From Pseudochrobactrum saccharolyticum (GTDB taxonomy: Bacteria > Pseudomonadota > Alphaproteobacteria > Rhizobiales > Rhizobiaceae): a stretch of DNA of 64,000 bases. Below are positions 17,829-27,560 of the stretch, one piece after another. The first letter of the stretch is position 1, and each line of letters opens with the position of its first letter. A program made the position numbers and the translations under genes. The notes under the pieces were generated by a model. It saw only the letters and a list, made by a program, of their open reading frames with translations. It was not told the DNA's origin and did no database searches. The DNA lies in contig NZ_VZPG01000002.1 of the NCBI RefSeq assembly GCF_008801715.1, forward strand, positions 372,001 to 436,000. The letters run 5' to 3'.

Positions 17829-19274
17829 ATGTTAAATTGTCTATACAGGCATACCGGCAGGCTTCTCCGCTCTGCCAGTCTTTTATTTGTTGCGACGGGT
17901 ATTGTAACAACCGCTCCGTCGCTAATGCTTTCCGCTGAGTTCTCTGTCGTCAGTGCCGCTTATGCAGATGATGATGACGGCGATGATGGTGGCAGTGATG
18001 ATGACGGAGGATCCGGTAATAGCGGGCGTTCCGGCAGTGACGGCGGCAAACGCTTTCGCGGGCCGCAGACGCTGATGGACTATCTGGACAATCGCCGCCA
18101 GATACAGGCGCCCAGAACCCGCAGCACAGCAAAGAAACGTCAACAGGCAGCACCTGTTTACGAGCCCCGCAGGCTTGTGGCACTCGGTCTCAGCGATGAG
18201 AATATTGCACAATTGCAGCAACAGGGTTTCTCTGTGGCTGACAGAGTGGAAATGCGCCTGACAGGAGCACAGCTCACACGCCTGCAAATACCGGCAAAAA
18301 TGTCATTGCAAACTGCACGCCAGCGCGTATCCGCGCTCGTGCCGGATGCGGTGGTTGATTTCAACCATTATTACCAGCCGGAACAGACAAGTGCTCCGGA
18401 AACAGAAACAAAACCGGCACCCGCAGCCTGCAACGGCACAGACTGCCCCCTGATGCGTGATCTGATCGGTTGGAATGAGCCGAAAGCCGGTGCCGCAACC
18501 TGCACCATACTGCCAAAGATCGGCCTGATTGATACGGCAGTTAATCCGGATCATGAATCCCTCAAACAGGCACGTATGGAAATCATCCGCCTCAGCGATG
18601 ATGAGCTGCCGCAATCAGGCACACAGCATGGTACAGCCGTTGCCGCTCTGCTTGTCGGCGCAGAAAACAGCCGTGCACCGGGCTTGCTTCCGCAGGCAGA
18701 ACTGATTGCAGTGGATGTGTTTCACGGCATCAAAGGCGATAATAACCGTGCCACAACCTATGACTTGATCCGCGCGATTGATCTTCTGGCGGAAAAACAG
18801 GTGCCGCTCATCAATATGAGCCTCTCAGGGCCGGATAATTTATTGCTTCAAAAGGCCGTAGAGGCGGCGGCACAGCGCAAAATTACACTGGTTGCGGCTG
18901 CAGGTAATGAAGGCCCTCATGCCAAACCGGTTTATCCTGCCGCCTATCAGAATGTGATTGCGGTCACGGCGGTTGACCGCAACGGCAATCCGTACAGACG
19001 CGCTGTGCGCGGCGAGCATATTGATCTGGCCGCACCAGGTGTCGGCGTCTGGACAGCAGCCTCCATATCCGGCGCACGGCAAAAGACCGGCACATCTTTT
19101 GCAGCACCATTTGTCACTGCCGCAGCAGCAAGGCTGAAAGCTGAAAAGCCTGATCTGGATAACCGGCAAATTGCGGAAGAGCTGAGCCGTCAGGCCAAAG
19201 ATATGGGAAAACCCGGTCATGACCCTGTCTTCGGCTGGGGGCTGATTAATGCGCAGGCTCTTTGTAGCAGCTAG
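17829..19274 (+). CDS. Secreted S8-family (subtilisin-like) serine protease
   Basis: A 481-residue exported protease. A signal sequence (about 1-46) is followed by a very Asp/Gly/Ser-rich stretch (47-72) and a region (about 115-182) resembling an I9-type propeptide. The catalytic domain starts near 228 with Asp235 (GLIDTAVNP), His267 (QHGTAVA), oxyanion Asn360 (AAAGNEGP) and Ser423 (GTSFAAPFV), so the triad is intact. The stop codon TAG is the first three bases of a palindromic repeat. Its divergent placement next to a sigma/anti-sigma pair suggests a regulatory or target relationship, which is inference. Confidence 0.9.
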   Translation: MLNCLYRHTGRLLRSASLLFVATGIVTTAPSLMLSAEFSVVSAAYADDDDGDDGGSDDDGGSGNSGRSGSDGGKRFRGPQTLMDYLDNRRQIQAPRTRSTAKKRQQAAPVYEPRRLVALGLSDENIAQLQQQGFSVADRVEMRLTGAQLTRLQIPAKMSLQTARQRVSALVPDAVVDFNHYYQPEQTSAPETETKPAPAACNGTDCPLMRDLIGWNEPKAGAATCTILPKIGLIDTAVNPDHESLKQARMEIIRLSDDELPQSGTQHGTAVAALLVGAENSRAPGLLPQAELIAVDVFHGIKGDNNRATTYDLIRAIDLLAEKQVPLINMSLSGPDNLLLQKAVEAAAQRKITLVAAAGNEGPHAKPVYPAAYQNVIAVTAVDRNGNPYRRAVRGEHIDLAAPGVGVWTAASISGARQKTGTSFAAPFVTAAAARLKAEKPDLDNRQIAEELSRQAKDMGKPGHDPVFGWGLINAQALCSS

Positions 19275-19312
19275 AGCGCCGTGCGCCCCATTGGCGCACA
19301 AAGGTCACTCTA
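19272..19312. repeat. TAGAG...CTCTA palindromic intergenic element
   Basis: The element is bounded by TAGAG and CTCTA and has an inner 7-base-pair stem GTGCGCC/GGCGCAC with a 5-base loop. It resembles, from memory, a short dispersed repeat common in Brucella and Ochrobactrum intergenic regions. It supplies the TAG stop codon of the subtilase gene. Confidence 0.6.
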
Positions 19313-19342
19313 ACGCTTTAAAATTATGCTCTGATAAAAATT

Positions 19343-19370
19343 AAGCCCTGAAACTGATGTTTCAGGGCTT
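19343..19370. terminator. Bidirectional terminator hairpin
   Basis: AAGCCCTGAAAC and GTTTCAGGGCTT form a 12-base-pair stem with a 4-base loop between the convergent subtilase and glycerate kinase genes. An almost identical stem follows hmuV at 41754-41787. Confidence 0.8.
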
Positions 19371-19392
19371 ATAATTAAGGTGCTTGTTTTGT

Positions 19393-20577
19393 TCAGGCGG
19401 CCATCCGATGGTTCATCAACATACCGATCATCACCATACGTACGGCATCTTCCGAGGCATGTGCCAATAATTTAGGGGCGGCATCAATCGCATCTTCCAG
19501 TGAGCAGGGGCGGCTCAGGATAGATGCGAAAGCATCAATACCGTGATCGAGATTGAGGCGTACCCCCTTCCCGATTGTACCCGCCAGCGCGATCACCGGA
19601 GTACCGCGTTTTTTGGCGCGTAAGGCCACTTCTGCAGGGACTTTGCCGAATGGTGTCTGCCCGTCCAGACTGCCTTCAGCAGTAATCACCAGATCAGCAT
19701 CCGTCAGATAACGGTCAAGATCGAGATATTGCATAACGATCTCATAGCGCGGATGCAGCTTGCCGCAGAGCAGACCCAGCACCGCAGCACCCAAGCCGCC
19801 GGAAGCCCCTGCTCCTTGCGCAGAACCGACATCTATACCGGTCGCCAGACCGATGTGATGCGCATAATTTTCCATAGCATGTGCCAGTATTTCCACCTGC
19901 TCCGGCGTAGCGCCTTTCTGCGGGCCAAAAACACGAGCCACGCCACGCTCTCCCAGCAACATATTATGCCAGTTCACAGCCGCATCAATCTGCACAGTTT
20001 CAAGACGCGGATCGCGATTACTGATATCAATTGCGGAAAGTTTTCCAAGAGCAGCGCCACCGGCATCAAGCACACGCCCTGCACTGTCGAGCAGTTTAAT
20101 GCCGAGCGCCTGCGCCATGCCAGCACCGCCGTCATTAGTACCGCTGTCACCGCAGCCCAGCAGAATGCGCTCGGCACCGGCATCCAGTGCAGCTTTGACC
20201 AGTTCACCAACACCATAGCTGGTGGTCAGGCATGGGTTGCGCTGGTCACGGGGCACGAGGCTCAACCCTGCGGCCGAAGCCATCTCCAGAACGGCCGTGC
20301 GCTTGGCGTCACCATTGGCACCGCGCGTGCCCAGAAATCCGAAATGTGCCTGCACCGGCTGGCCGACCGGCCCCGTCACCATGACTTCATGCAATGTACC
20401 TTGCGTGGCATTAATCAGCGCTTTGGTAAAACCTTCGCCGCCGTCTGCCATCGGCGCTTTAATAATATGAGCATCCGGCACAGCCCGTCGAATGCCTTTC
20501 TCAATCGCATCTGCAGCTTCATCCGCGGACAGGCTTTCTTTGAAACCTGATGGGGCAACCAGAACAGTGATAGACAT
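19393..20577 (-). CDS. Glycerate kinase (GarK family)
   Basis: A 394-residue enzyme that phosphorylates D-glycerate with ATP, feeding glyoxylate and sugar-acid breakdown into central metabolism. Family signatures are V-A-P-S-G-F-K-E-S-L at the start, APMADGGEGF, LGCGDSGTNDGGAGMAQALG and ITAEGSLDGQTPFGKVP. The ATG at 20577 is used because AAAGGAAAC lies upstream and the protein then begins MSITVLVAPSGF. The next gene upstream is an SLC13 anion permease, separated by a terminator, so any link by substrate is tentative. A 27-base palindromic region overlaps the start area. Confidence 0.9.
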   Translation of the reverse strand: MSITVLVAPSGFKESLSADEAADAIEKGIRRAVPDAHIIKAPMADGGEGFTKALINATQGTLHEVMVTGPVGQPVQAHFGFLGTRGANGDAKRTAVLEMASAAGLSLVPRDQRNPCLTTSYGVGELVKAALDAGAERILLGCGDSGTNDGGAGMAQALGIKLLDSAGRVLDAGGAALGKLSAIDISNRDPRLETVQIDAAVNWHNMLLGERGVARVFGPQKGATPEQVEILAHAMENYAHHIGLATGIDVGSAQGAGASGGLGAAVLGLLCGKLHPRYEIVMQYLDLDRYLTDADLVITAEGSLDGQTPFGKVPAEVALRAKKRGTPVIALAGTIGKGVRLNLDHGIDAFASILSRPCSLEDAIDAAPKLLAHASEDAVRMVMIGMLMNHRMAA

Positions 20578-20591
20578 TGTGACAGTTTCCT

Positions 20592-20618
20592 TTGCAAATT
20601 GTGACAATTGAATTGCAA
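20592..20618. promoter_or_regulatory. Nested palindrome at the glycerate kinase promoter
   Basis: The 13-base perfect palindrome AATTGTGACAATT (20597-20609) is flanked by TTGCAA on both sides (20592-20597 and 20613-20618). It lies 15-41 bases upstream of the glycerate kinase start and is a candidate operator for an unknown regulator. Confidence 0.35.
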
Positions 20619-20679
20619 GGGAAGAACGGGGGCTGACGCAGTTTATTCCGCAGAATTTTATTTATTTTCATAAAACATA

Positions 20680-20706
20680 AAAAAAGCCCCGATTTTCATC
20701 GGGGCT
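20680..20706 (-). terminator. Terminator of the SLC13 permease gene
   Basis: AGCCCCGAT and ATCGGGGCT form a 9-base-pair stem with a 4-base loop, followed on the minus strand by a run of at least six T. Confidence 0.85.
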
Positions 20707-20721
20707 ATGTAACTCTTTGAA

Positions 20722-22212
20722 TTATTTCAGGCTCATTCCCTGCATCGGCCATATCAGCAAGGCGAATATCATCAGCAATCCAATGAATGGCACGATCAGC
20801 CAGAGTGCCAGCCTCAGCAAATCCCGCTGGCTGAAAGGTTGCGGATCGGCTGTGCCGAACAATGTGACAGGCTTTGCGGAAACCAGCAGTGTCTGGCAAA
20901 ATCCGCTGGCCAGTGTAACCACCAGAATGAGCGGCGTGACTGCAATTCCGAGACCGGCCAGCGGCAGACAAAGCGCAGGTATAAGCACAATTGCTCGGGC
21001 GGTTCGGGAATTGATGACAATATGCGCCAAGGTCGCCGTGATTGCAGCAAAACCGATAATCAGCGCCGGATAACCGGCCAGTCCGGCACCAAAAGCATTC
21101 AGCATTCGCTGTGCGATCAGTTCCGCAGTACCGGTGGTGAGCAGCGCCTCGCCGATTACCAGAGTACCGGCTAAAAACAGCAGCAGGTTCCACTCCACCA
21201 GTTTCAGTGCTTTTTTAAAGGAAACCGGTGAGAGCTTTTCAGATGTCACCAGCAATGCGGCAATCAAGGCAATCAATGGCATATCAATGCCGTGTAATGC
21301 CGTGGTAGCAAACATCACTACCGTTGCGCCGGTAATCAGCAACAGCATTTTCTGCTGGCGCGTCAGTGCTGTTTCGGCCTGCTCATCCACCCATTGCGGC
21401 AGCGATTGCTTGCGCTCTTCAGCATCCAAAAACAAGCGCAGAATAAGCTCGCAGGCAATCAGACTGATAAGCAGTGAGAACGGCGCGGCAAAAGCAATCC
21501 AGCTGAGAAAATCCATTTCACGACCACCGGTTCGGCTGATGAAATCCGCAGCTACCAGATGTGCGCCTGCGCCGGTGAGTGACGCACCGGCAGACAGCAA
21601 AATAATCGTGGGGAACAACAAGGCCAAAGCACGGGTAAAACCGGCGCTGACTGCCGAACCGGCAATTGCCACATAGACAGGTAATAAAATCGCTGCACGC
21701 GCAGAAGTGGAAGGAATGATGAAAGCCGTCATGAAGACAAATAATGTCAGCAGATAAAATAGCGACCGGACGGATTTCAGCCTTGTCAGATTACGCAGCA
21801 GCAACTTCTCAATCAGACCCGAGGCCTGCAAGACAGCAGCAAGAATGAAGGCCGCCAGCATCAGCCAGATTATGTCTTTGCCAAGCGCCGCATAGACAGC
21901 CTCATTACTCACGGTTCCGGTGACGGCCAGTGCGATTGCCCCACTGAGCGCCACCGGCGTTTCCGGCAAATCCAATATCACCCAGCACACAAGCGTGACG
22001 ACGAAAACCGCAACGGACACCCGCATTGGCATGGTCAGTCCGTCAATTGCTCCAAAAATCAAAATAGCGGAAAAACCAAGGATCAGTGCCGCAATGATTT
22101 GCTTCACTTGTTTCAGCGGCATTGCAGTCACTGGCACGACAGCTTTTGATGAATTGTCAGCCAGTTTAGCCGGTGTAAGTCTTGTAATATTATGAAGTGA
22201 TTGTTCTGCCAT
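20722..22212 (-). CDS. SLC13/DASS-family anion permease
   Basis: A 496-residue inner-membrane protein with about 11-12 hydrophobic segments. The order of conserved segments (KDIIWLMLAAFILAAVLQASGL, FIIPSTSARAAI, then HIVINSRTARAIVLIPAL late in the protein) fits the divalent anion:Na+ symporter group. That group moves dicarboxylates, sulfate or related anions. The two S-[TS]-A-R-A-like loops form the family's substrate-binding hairpins. The substrate is unknown; the neighbouring glycerate kinase hints at a sugar-acid-like compound. The 368 bases upstream to tRNA-Arg hold no visible gene. Confidence 0.85.
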   Translation of the reverse strand: MAEQSLHNITRLTPAKLADNSSKAVVPVTAMPLKQVKQIIAALILGFSAILIFGAIDGLTMPMRVSVAVFVVTLVCWVILDLPETPVALSGAIALAVTGTVSNEAVYAALGKDIIWLMLAAFILAAVLQASGLIEKLLLRNLTRLKSVRSLFYLLTLFVFMTAFIIPSTSARAAILLPVYVAIAGSAVSAGFTRALALLFPTIILLSAGASLTGAGAHLVAADFISRTGGREMDFLSWIAFAAPFSLLISLIACELILRLFLDAEERKQSLPQWVDEQAETALTRQQKMLLLITGATVVMFATTALHGIDMPLIALIAALLVTSEKLSPVSFKKALKLVEWNLLLFLAGTLVIGEALLTTGTAELIAQRMLNAFGAGLAGYPALIIGFAAITATLAHIVINSRTARAIVLIPALCLPLAGLGIAVTPLILVVTLASGFCQTLLVSAKPVTLFGTADPQPFSQRDLLRLALWLIVPFIGLLMIFALLIWPMQGMSLK

Positions 22213-22580
22213 AAGTCTGAGCCCTTATATGTTTCTTGTCAGGGCTAACGGCTGAGGCATGAGATTATTCCGTTTTATTTCAAAATCGCATCGGTGCAGA
22301 ATCATAAGCACCGTAAAAACACAGCAATAAGCGCGGTTTATCGGCTCCAACTATATCAAAGCCTGCCCGATCTCCACCCTTTGAGAAAAAGCAATCACTC
22401 ATCTGCTCGCATAAATGCTGCACAATAAAAAAGATCCGACAGGGATAAGGCAGTGCGCTGTAAATCAATGATAGCAACCGCAAAGTTACGCACATAATCT
22501 GCAATCAATTCGGCCATACCCCATTGATACGAAAGATCGCTTGGGTTAGAACGGCTTTGCTTTATATCAAAAGCGACTGC

Positions 22581-22657
22581 GCACCCGTAGCTCAGCTGGA
22601 TAGAGTGCTGCCCTCCGAAGGCAGAGGTCACAGGTTCGAATCCTGTCGGGTGCGCCA
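22581..22657 (+). tRNA. tRNA-Arg (anticodon CCG)
   Basis: A 77-base tRNA with a 7-base-pair acceptor stem (GCACCCG/CGGGTGC), D arm, anticodon stem CTGCC/GGCAG with loop CTCCGAA (anticodon CCG at 22615-22617), T arm with GGTTCGAATCC, and an encoded CCA end. It reads CGG codons. The 357 bases after it (22658-23014) are AT-rich at first and contain no gene that I can support. Confidence 0.97.
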
Positions 22658-23014
22658 AAGAGCTTCATTAAATTATTGTAATTTACAAAAATAAGCGAAG
22701 TAAATTTTATACTCCCCATTAATTCCCCAATACATTTTGAATCATATAGACTTTATTGGAATATAGGTCGCAAATAATCGTTGTTGCGCCGTCTGACACC
22801 TGATGATCCTGCAGTGTGAAGGCCGTAAATAAGTCGTTTCAATCAAGTGATTGGAGATATTCAGCCGATCTGATGCATATTGGCTCAACCATAGTTGACG
22901 GGAATGAAATGGTTCCGCCTCATGAGATCAAACCATGACGCAAGCATTATGCAGGCCAGCACCCGTCCTTGGTGAGAGTTATCTAAATACAGATACTTAG
23001 CAAACCTTCTGCAA

Positions 23015-24409
23015 TTAAAACTCTACTGCAAGTTTCTGCATTTTCTGCAACAATGTTTGGGCGAGTGCCTCATAATTCCCGTCAAAATGATGCCCGCCGC
23101 TGATTTTCATAATATCCGCACCTTTTAAAGCATCTGCAGTACAAGCCGTATCCTCTTCATCTTCACCATAGACGCAGACGACCCGATCCTGTGGTATGGA
23201 AAGAATAGCCGGCAGCGTTTTCTGTTCCCCTTCAAAACCGAGCCATCCCTGAACGGAAATCTGAAAAGATGTTGTGGTTGAGACTCCCAGTAACCCTACC
23301 ATTCTGATCCGGTTTTGCAGTGCCGGATCAAGATATTTCCATGCAAAAGGGAATGTATCAGCACCGAATGAATAGCCCAGAACCGCGATAGGTAACTTTC
23401 CGCCCGGATCTGCTTTCTTCAGTAAAGCTGTTGTATCGCGCGCAATATCCTCGGGTTTACGTTCGCTCCAGAAATAACGCAGAGAATCCACACCAATCAC
23501 ATGCACACCCTGTGTCTGCAACCATTCCCCGATGGATTTATCAATATCGCGCCAGCCACCGTCTCCTGAATAAAAAACTGCTACATATTTTGCTTTACCG
23601 CCACGCGCAGGTAAATCAACAACCGGCATAGCTGCATTTTGAGCATCCTGCCCGGCCATTGACAGCACCTCATCAGCGGCCACGCGTAAACGCTGATCCG
23701 GATCAGGCATATTTTGCAATATCGCAATATTCTGTTCGCGTGCAGCTTCCGGCTGATTGGCTTGCAAGCCTCCCGCTGCAACAAGCAAAGCAGAAACTGG
23801 AAGTTCCTTACCATATTCATAAGTGAAACCGCCGTCCGGCGTTTTGCTGGCCTGCGCCTGTTCGGTACAGGATGGCAGACGGGTACGGGCGGGCACAGGA
23901 TCAATCCCGACAGCACCGGCAATTGTAGCATCGGGTGAATCAGATGCAGCGGCGTAAGCAATCGTCGCCCCCTGCCCGATACCGGTTACAACAGGATGAA
24001 AATAAACATTCAGATCCAGCGCACGCAGAGCCTCTTTGGTGATCGCTTCAAAGTCTGAATCAAGATAATTACATTCACCATCCTCTTTATCGAGTGCTGC
24101 ACGCCATTGCCGGAGATCAACCGGCAAGACAATCAGGTTGCGTACAAGCAGCGCATTGGCAAAACGGCGTTCACGATCACCGCCTCCGTTAAGATCGCTG
24201 ATAATAATCGCCAGCCCTGCCGGATCGCCTTTCGGCATATAAACAGGAATCTCTGACAGCCGCTCCGCACTTACATGCGTTACCGGCTTGTCCGAAACAG
24301 TCAGACTTGCCCAGAAACGAAGCACTTTGCCCGGATGCATAGAAAAATAGATACCTGCTGCAATCAGCACCAGCAATCCGAAGAGTCCCACAAGCCGTTT
24401 TGCTTTCAT
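23015..24409 (-). CDS. acvB: AcvB/VirJ-family protein, probable lysyl-phosphatidylglycerol hydrolase
   Basis: A 464-residue protein with an N-terminal membrane or signal segment (about 7-24) and two related alpha/beta-hydrolase-like halves. The first half has G-I-G-Q-G-A-T-I-A; the second has [13 protein letters not shown], the nucleophile-elbow-like motif of the VirJ domain, and ends with an ISGGHHFDG histidine segment. In Agrobacterium and Rhizobium tropici the homologue (AcvB/AtvA) is periplasmic and is co-transcribed with lpiA; it degrades lysyl-PG and is needed for acid tolerance or virulence. The 4-base overlap with mprF/lpiA here supports the same role. Confidence 0.9.
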   Translation of the reverse strand: MKAKRLVGLFGLLVLIAAGIYFSMHPGKVLRFWASLTVSDKPVTHVSAERLSEIPVYMPKGDPAGLAIIISDLNGGGDRERRFANALLVRNLIVLPVDLRQWRAALDKEDGECNYLDSDFEAITKEALRALDLNVYFHPVVTGIGQGATIAYAAASDSPDATIAGAVGIDPVPARTRLPSCTEQAQASKTPDGGFTYEYGKELPVSALLVAAGGLQANQPEAAREQNIAILQNMPDPDQRLRVAADEVLSMAGQDAQNAAMPVVDLPARGGKAKYVAVFYSGDGGWRDIDKSIGEWLQTQGVHVIGVDSLRYFWSERKPEDIARDTTALLKKADPGGKLPIAVLGYSFGADTFPFAWKYLDPALQNRIRMVGLLGVSTTTSFQISVQGWLGFEGEQKTLPAILSIPQDRVVCVYGEDEEDTACTADALKGADIMKISGGHHFDGNYEALAQTLLQKMQKLAVEF

Positions 24410-27051
24410 TTGCGAATAAACTCCAGCGGACTGCCGTTAATCAGTTTCGTTACGTCCAAAAGTGCACGCGGCGTTTCAAATCCGCCGGGGCAAACCATGT
24501 AATGCGGTGTCCAGACAGGTTCGAATTTTTCCTTAAACGCCTTTAACCCGTCAAAATGATAAAGATCTGCGCCACGTCTGTAGACAAATGAACCAAACCG
24601 GTTCCATCGGGAAGCAAGCCTGCTGCCACTTAAGCCTGACAGGGGCGCTGCTCCGAGATTAAACCATTTATAACCCTGCTCTTTGCTGTAGATCAGCAAT
24701 TTGGCAAAGAGCGCATCCATCAGTAATTTATGCGCATTCGGCATATAGCGCATCAGATCGACGGTAATTTCGTATTTGTCACCACCGCGCCATAAATTGG
24801 CAAAAGCAACGATTTCTCCTTGCTGCCGGAGCACAGCCAGATCAAACCGCTTGAGGTAATCTTCATCAAAATATCCGAGTGAAAAGCCTTTTTCACTTCC
24901 GGATTTAAACTCCAGCCAGGCATCAGAAATCTCACGCAAGCGCGGCAATAAAGGCGGTACATCTGCTGCAGAAATAACTTCAAAGACTAACCCGTCTTTA
25001 CTGACTTTACGATCTGCATAGCGGAAAGGCTGACGCCGCGCGCCCTCAAGAGAGAAATCCGCCAATTCCACCCGCGCCACTTCACCCAGCTTAAGGGCTA
25101 CCAATCCCATATCCAGAAACAATGGCAGACTTTGCGGCCCCACTCCGTAAAACACTGTGCGTAATGCCTGCTGATCTGCCAAAGCGTGAAATGACCATGC
25201 CAGTTCTTTTGCCGTAGAGATTTGGCCAACCGGTTCACCCAATGCAATCAGGCTGCCGCCCGACTGCGCATACATGATGAAAGCACTGTCGTCAGGTGCA
25301 AGGAGAAACTGTTTATCCCCCACCATAGCAAGAGCCGCATCCGTATGAGGACAGGCCGCAACCAAAGCAGGCACGGCTTCAGGAATGTCATGATTGGTAT
25401 TTTGTCTGCGCTGGCTATGACGGTTGATTAATGTATGCAGACCAAAAGCAGCGACAACAGCGAAAACCAGTACTGTGGCACGCAAAAAACGTGGTGCATT
25501 GCTATTCCATGCAAAATCCCACCAAAGATCACTGGAATATTCGACATGGCGATACACGAAAAAACCAAGCCAGGTAGAAACCAGCAATGTTGTGCCAACA
25601 GTCACAATCCAATGCCAGCTTAACTCAAAACTACCGGTGATCGGGCGACGATAAAATGAATCGCGAAACTCCCAGAGCACGGCAGAAAAAAGACAAAGCG
25701 TAACAGCTTCTTCCCAATCCAGCCCTTTCGAAAGGGAGAAAACAGCGCCGCTTAAAAGTAACATCAATGCCGCCAGCCATGCACGCTCCAGCCGTTTTGC
25801 CAGCCCCCGCGCAACAATCAGCAAGGCAACCCCGACCAAGCTCGCGGCCAGATGAGACATTTCAACCAGAAATTCCGGCACAATGTCAGACAGCAATTCC
25901 ACACGATAGCGCTTATCCGGCGTGGCTCCGGAAATCAGCAGGATAATTCCGCCCAGAAAAATAATACTGGCGCTCAGTCCCGGTATCAGCGGCTCAACCA
26001 GACGTTTGGCAAGTCGTGCCTGTTTGCCGAGCATATGCCGGCGGCGCATGATCTCCCAGAATAACAGACCGACTGCCGCGGTAACCAATGGCAAGACCGT
26101 ATAGATAACGCGATAGGCAAGTAAGCCTGCAATGGCTTCCGGATTGCCGCCAAGGCCAAGACCGGCAATGATTGTTGCCTCAAAAGCACCAAGCCCGCCG
26201 GGTGCATGACTGGCAATACCCAGCACCACCGCAATTACATAAACAATCGCAAAAACCGCAAAACTTGGGACAGCGCCATCCGGCATCAGCACATAAAGCG
26301 TAGCAGCTGCGGCACCGACATCAACCAGACCGGCGAATATCTGAACCATAGCGCCTTTTGAATCCGGTAATCGCAGGCTGAAAGTGCCGATCCTGATATG
26401 GCGTTCGCTGTGTGACAGCCAGTAAATAAGCCAGCCGATGCCACCAAGAATGACAAGTCCGGCCACAATATCAATACGGCTGTCAAAAGCAGACAGCCAG
26501 GGCACGTCCTGAGGGTCAATCAACAGTGCCGCGCCAACCATGATAATCAGGGCGAACCAGATGGCAAACCACGATGTGCCAACTATTTTGCCTATATCGG
26601 CAAGGCTGATACCTTCCGCCGCATAAATACGGTAACGCAATGCGCCGCCTGTCAGCAGTGAAAAACCAAGCGCATTAGAGATTGCATAGCCTGCCGCTCC
26701 TGCAATCGCTGCAAGACGTTTTGGAATCTGCCCCGGAGCAATCGTCTCGACTGCGACCACGTCATATAGTGCAACAGCGGCATAGCTGAGCATTGTGAAA
26801 AATACGGCAAGGCTGATTGTTTGCCATGAAATCGTATGAAACGCCGCCATTGTCTGCGAACGGGACGTATTCTGCAGCATATTTTCCAATACATAGATTG
26901 CCAGCAGAACGACAACGAAACCGGCAACAGGAAAGAAAAAATGCTGATAGCGCTTTATCAGGTCAAAGCATCGGGATGACTGTGCAAGCCCTTCAGGCTG
27001 CAGTGTTGTTTCGGAATGTGCGTGTTGTTTTTTATCATTCGGAGCCGTCAT
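24406..27051 (-). CDS. mprF: Lysyl-phosphatidylglycerol synthase/flippase (MprF/LpiA)
   Basis: An 881-residue inner-membrane enzyme. About 14 hydrophobic segments in residues 30-540 form the flippase and membrane part. The C-terminal cytoplasmic domain (about 560-881, DUF2156 type) transfers lysine from Lys-tRNA to phosphatidylglycerol; SGSKWNRFGSF-like and [13 protein letters not shown] motifs end the domain. The product lowers surface negative charge and protects against cationic peptides and acid. The rhizobial name is LpiA. It is the first gene of the mprF-acvB operon; the 509 bases upstream (27052-27560) contain no other gene I can support. Confidence 0.95.
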   Translation of the reverse strand: MTAPNDKKQHAHSETTLQPEGLAQSSRCFDLIKRYQHFFFPVAGFVVVLLAIYVLENMLQNTSRSQTMAAFHTISWQTISLAVFFTMLSYAAVALYDVVAVETIAPGQIPKRLAAIAGAAGYAISNALGFSLLTGGALRYRIYAAEGISLADIGKIVGTSWFAIWFALIIMVGAALLIDPQDVPWLSAFDSRIDIVAGLVILGGIGWLIYWLSHSERHIRIGTFSLRLPDSKGAMVQIFAGLVDVGAAAATLYVLMPDGAVPSFAVFAIVYVIAVVLGIASHAPGGLGAFEATIIAGLGLGGNPEAIAGLLAYRVIYTVLPLVTAAVGLLFWEIMRRRHMLGKQARLAKRLVEPLIPGLSASIIFLGGIILLISGATPDKRYRVELLSDIVPEFLVEMSHLAASLVGVALLIVARGLAKRLERAWLAALMLLLSGAVFSLSKGLDWEEAVTLCLFSAVLWEFRDSFYRRPITGSFELSWHWIVTVGTTLLVSTWLGFFVYRHVEYSSDLWWDFAWNSNAPRFLRATVLVFAVVAAFGLHTLINRHSQRRQNTNHDIPEAVPALVAACPHTDAALAMVGDKQFLLAPDDSAFIMYAQSGGSLIALGEPVGQISTAKELAWSFHALADQQALRTVFYGVGPQSLPLFLDMGLVALKLGEVARVELADFSLEGARRQPFRYADRKVSKDGLVFEVISAADVPPLLPRLREISDAWLEFKSGSEKGFSLGYFDEDYLKRFDLAVLRQQGEIVAFANLWRGGDKYEITVDLMRYMPNAHKLLMDALFAKLLIYSKEQGYKWFNLGAAPLSGLSGSRLASRWNRFGSFVYRRGADLYHFDGLKAFKEKFEPVWTPHYMVCPGGFETPRALLDVTKLINGSPLEFIRK

Positions 27052-27560
27052 TTATCGCTGCCTGCGCCATGAGAACGGGCGGATATTACGGCGCAGATTA
27101 TGATAAATTTGTGGTGAAGTTTCAACGTGCGCTAAACCACGGAAAACTCTCAGAGTAAGGACGATAAAGCCAATATTCGTACTCACTCCGGCCGTGTGTA
27201 TAGCTATGAAACATTTCTAATGCATTCATAGCTTCCACAAATGATATCAATTTGCTGGGGGATAAAATGCCAGCCTGCTAATTAGCGACAAGAATTACTC
27301 GAACCCCATTTCAAATAGCTGTAACAATACATGAGGTAGATCCAGCAAGAATACTATCCCTTGCAAATGCCTCTTGCCTATAATCAGGTATCAAGACATC
27401 AGGTCAAAAAATGACCAACAACGCAATGAGAGGGATTTCTCCTCACTATAGGTCACATGATGAACACAGTGTCCTATTTGCAAGCTTTGCGCCTCTTCCA
27501 CCCGCATACTATATCAAGACCAATTGCTATTGAAACCGCTTGAGCGGCAGGAGTAACTCT

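Noticed and set aside
22658-22760. Possible integrase remnant after tRNA-Arg
   Set aside because: No integrase motif or frame could be read in any of the six frames.
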